From positions 1 to 6,282 of the forward strand of contig JACQUH010000217.1 of the NCBI GenBank assembly GCA_016210375.1: DNA of 6,282 nucleotides. Direction: 5' to 3'. Position 1 is the stretch's first letter; each line of letters starts with the position of its first letter. The translations under genes and the position numbers were made by a program. A model generated the notes under the pieces. It saw only the letters and a program-made list of their open reading frames with translations, searched no databases and was not told where the DNA came from. The stretch is from Chloroflexota bacterium. GTDB taxonomy: Bacteria; Chloroflexota; Dehalococcoidia; Lucifugimonadales; JACPCL1. Below are positions 5,685 through 6,282 of the stretch, in pieces.

Positions 5685-5706
5685 ACCCCAGCCTGAAGGC
5701 TGGGGT
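5685..5706. repeat. Short hairpin, REP or IS200/IS605-end-like
   Basis: ACCCCAGCC (5685-5693) and GGCTGGGGT (5698-5706) form a perfect 9-bp stem with a TGAA tetraloop. No T run follows on either strand, so it is not a typical terminator, although it immediately follows the T tract of the weak one. Hairpins of this form occur in REP elements and at ends of IS200/IS605-type elements. No transposase is present here. Confidence 0.6.
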
Positions 5707-5747
5707 ATGATGCTGCCCCCTTCAGGTGGCTTTGACTAAATAAAGTG

Positions 5748-5933
5748 CTAATTGGGTTCTGACCTAACCCCCTCTGACTCCCCCTTCCCGTGCGGGAAGG
5801 GGGAGAGGATTGGTTGGAATTGGTGTGATGCGGCTGAGCCGCATCACACCAATTCTTCAAATTGTGGTCCCCCTCTCCTTGCAGGAGAGGGGGACCACAG
5901 GGAGAGGTTGGCGCTCATTGGCATCCCAATTAG
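5748..5933. mobile_element. MITE-like element of three consecutive palindromes (186 bp)
   Basis: The element begins CTAATTGGG (5748-5756) and ends with its exact reverse complement CCCAATTAG (5925-5933). Inside are three hairpins in a row: 13-bp perfect arms at 5778-5790/5793-5805, 18-bp perfect arms at 5817-5834/5838-5855 with a 3-nt spacer, and 17-bp perfect arms at 5863-5879/5883-5899 with a 3-nt spacer. It encodes nothing credible; open frames through it are by-products of symmetry. The first palindrome's core (C/T-rich then G/A-rich) recurs at the right edge of the window, suggesting a dispersed genomic family. No clear target-site duplication was found, so mobility is inferred from architecture. 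Confidence 0.75.
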
Positions 5934-6096
5934 TCAATAACCATCAAGGGGCGGCGCCAAGGCGAACTCTGAGATAGCTTCTTGGAAGCGGCGGCCCGTT
6001 TCCCCCCTTCCTATGTAGGTTAGCCTGCACCTGTTGTGAGTGGGGCGCGTATGCTACGCTGGAAACGCGCTCTCGTCCAGCGCCATCCGCGTCAGC

Positions 6097-6282
6097 ATGA
6101 AAAAAACCGCCGTCTACCTTCCGCAAGACCTGTACCATGAGCTCGCCCAGCGCGCCGCCCGCGAAGGCACCTCCGTGGAGGAGCTGGTGCGCTTTGCCCT
6201 CGCGCAGACGTATGGCGGCCCTACCACCACAGGGGCGCAAAGCCTTGCGCCCCAGTCTTCTCCCCCCTTCCCTTCAGGGAAG
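6097..6282 (+). CDS. Ribbon-helix-helix (CopG/Arc-type) protein, 3' end cut by window edge
   Basis: The 62 visible residues open with MKKTAVYLPQDLYHELAQRA, a beta strand (about 2-9) followed by helix 1 (11-23), a GTS turn, and helix 2 (26-38, VEELVRFALAQTY). This is the standard ribbon-helix-helix fold of small DNA-binding repressors and antitoxins, dimeric and binding operator DNA through the N-terminal strand. After residue 40 the translation turns low-complexity (Pro, Ser, Thr, Gly), and the DNA there is two palindromes, so the tail may be repeat-derived. No Shine-Dalgarno is obvious before ATG 6097. A weak promoter candidate (TTGTGA at 6034, TGCTACGCT ending at 6060) lies upstream. A toxin gene could follow off the edge. 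The fold call is good; the partner and regulon are unknown. Confidence 0.82.
   Translation, partial: MKKTAVYLPQDLYHELAQRAAREGTSVEELVRFALAQTYGGPTTTGAQSLAPQSSPPFPSGK
6232..6253. repeat. Hairpin within the 3' part of the ribbon-helix-helix gene
   Basis: GGGGCGCAA (6232-6240) and TTGCGCCCC (6245-6253) form a perfect 9-bp GC-rich stem with an AGCC loop. It is in the reading frame of the ribbon-helix-helix gene, past its folded domain. No T run follows, so terminator function is doubtful. Confidence 0.7.
6259..6282. repeat. Left part of a second C/T-G/A palindrome, cut by the window edge
   Basis: The C-rich stretch with CTTCCC at 6267-6272, then TTCA, then GGGAAG at 6277-6282 resembles the first palindrome of the 186-bp element (CTTCCC and GGGAAG flanked by C and G runs at 5778-5805). 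The right arm is expected to continue with a G run beyond the window. It is probably another copy of the same small repeat family. Confidence 0.5.

Larger units (their letters stand above)
5653..5987. repeat. Outer inverted repeat pair bounding the repeat-rich spacer
   Basis: TTCCAAAAGCTATCTCA at 5653-5669 is the reverse complement of TGAGATAGCTTCTTGGAA at 5970-5987, with one extra base in the right arm (17 of 18 positions). The arms enclose 300 bp that contains all the hairpins of this spacer. The left arm starts 2 nt after the CoA-transferase stop. It could mark the ends of a larger non-coding element, or be two relics of the same insertion. No target duplication is apparent. Confidence 0.5.

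Noticed and set aside
4613..5860. Minus-strand open frame of 415 codons
   Set aside because: It is antisense to the CoA-transferase and its start is inside the palindromic element. It has no motif or ribosome site.
5748..5933. CRISPR array
   Set aside because: The repeats are three different palindromes rather than identical direct repeats with regular spacers, and no cas gene is present.
5752..5940. 62-codon plus-strand frame through the palindromic element
   Set aside because: Its translation is fixed by the symmetry of the palindromes and has no ribosome site. Such frames are common by-products of repeats.

Overview
The window looks like part of a high-GC bacterial chromosome. Core genes are very GC-rich (51 of 60 bases at 2521-2580) and separated by short spacers. 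They are interrupted by an AT-richer accessory stretch (30 of 60 bases at 2881-2940) and by palindromic small repeats. The gene content (SelA, a CbbQ/NorQ-type AAA+ ATPase, a class III CoA-transferase, several toxin-antitoxin-like pairs) and the repeat style would fit a Chloroflexota/Dehalococcoidia-like genome. That placement is an impression, not a proof.

Layout. Positions 1-1166 (minus strand) hold coaE (dephospho-CoA kinase) followed by a translationally coupled CbbQ/NirQ/NorQ-family AAA+ ATPase that runs off the left edge. A compact divergent promoter region (about 1203-1278) serves coaE leftward and selA rightward. selA (1311-2699) encodes a complete L-seryl-tRNA(Sec) selenium transferase. 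The cell therefore probably makes selenoproteins, although no selB, selD or selC is visible here.

Positions 2700-4110 form an AT-richer accessory island with two toxin-antitoxin-like cassettes. The first is a plus-strand pair, a PBECR-type nuclease-fold candidate overlapping a DUF2283 protein, starting right at the selA stop. The second is a minus-strand VapBC pair (AbrB-type antitoxin, PIN-domain toxin) with a recognisable promoter/operator. Between them lies a diverged second copy of the selA 3' end (162 bp, about 89% identical, no gaps). The first cassette is thus bracketed by two selA tails, which suggests it arrived by recombination at the 3' end of selA.

Positions 4103-4456 hold no confident gene. 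A CaiB/BaiF-family (class III) CoA-transferase occupies 4457-5650. After it, 5651-6096 is filled with hairpins and inverted repeats, including a 186-bp MITE-like element made of three consecutive near-perfect palindromes. A ribbon-helix-helix (CopG-like) gene begins at 6097 and runs off the right edge. Its 3' part passes through two more palindromes, one resembling a palindrome of the 186-bp element.

The core genes (CoA metabolism, selenocysteine synthesis, AAA+ chaperone) show no obvious joint pathway. The most unusual part is the selA tail, with its duplicated 3' end enclosing a poorly characterised two-gene toxin-antitoxin-like module.
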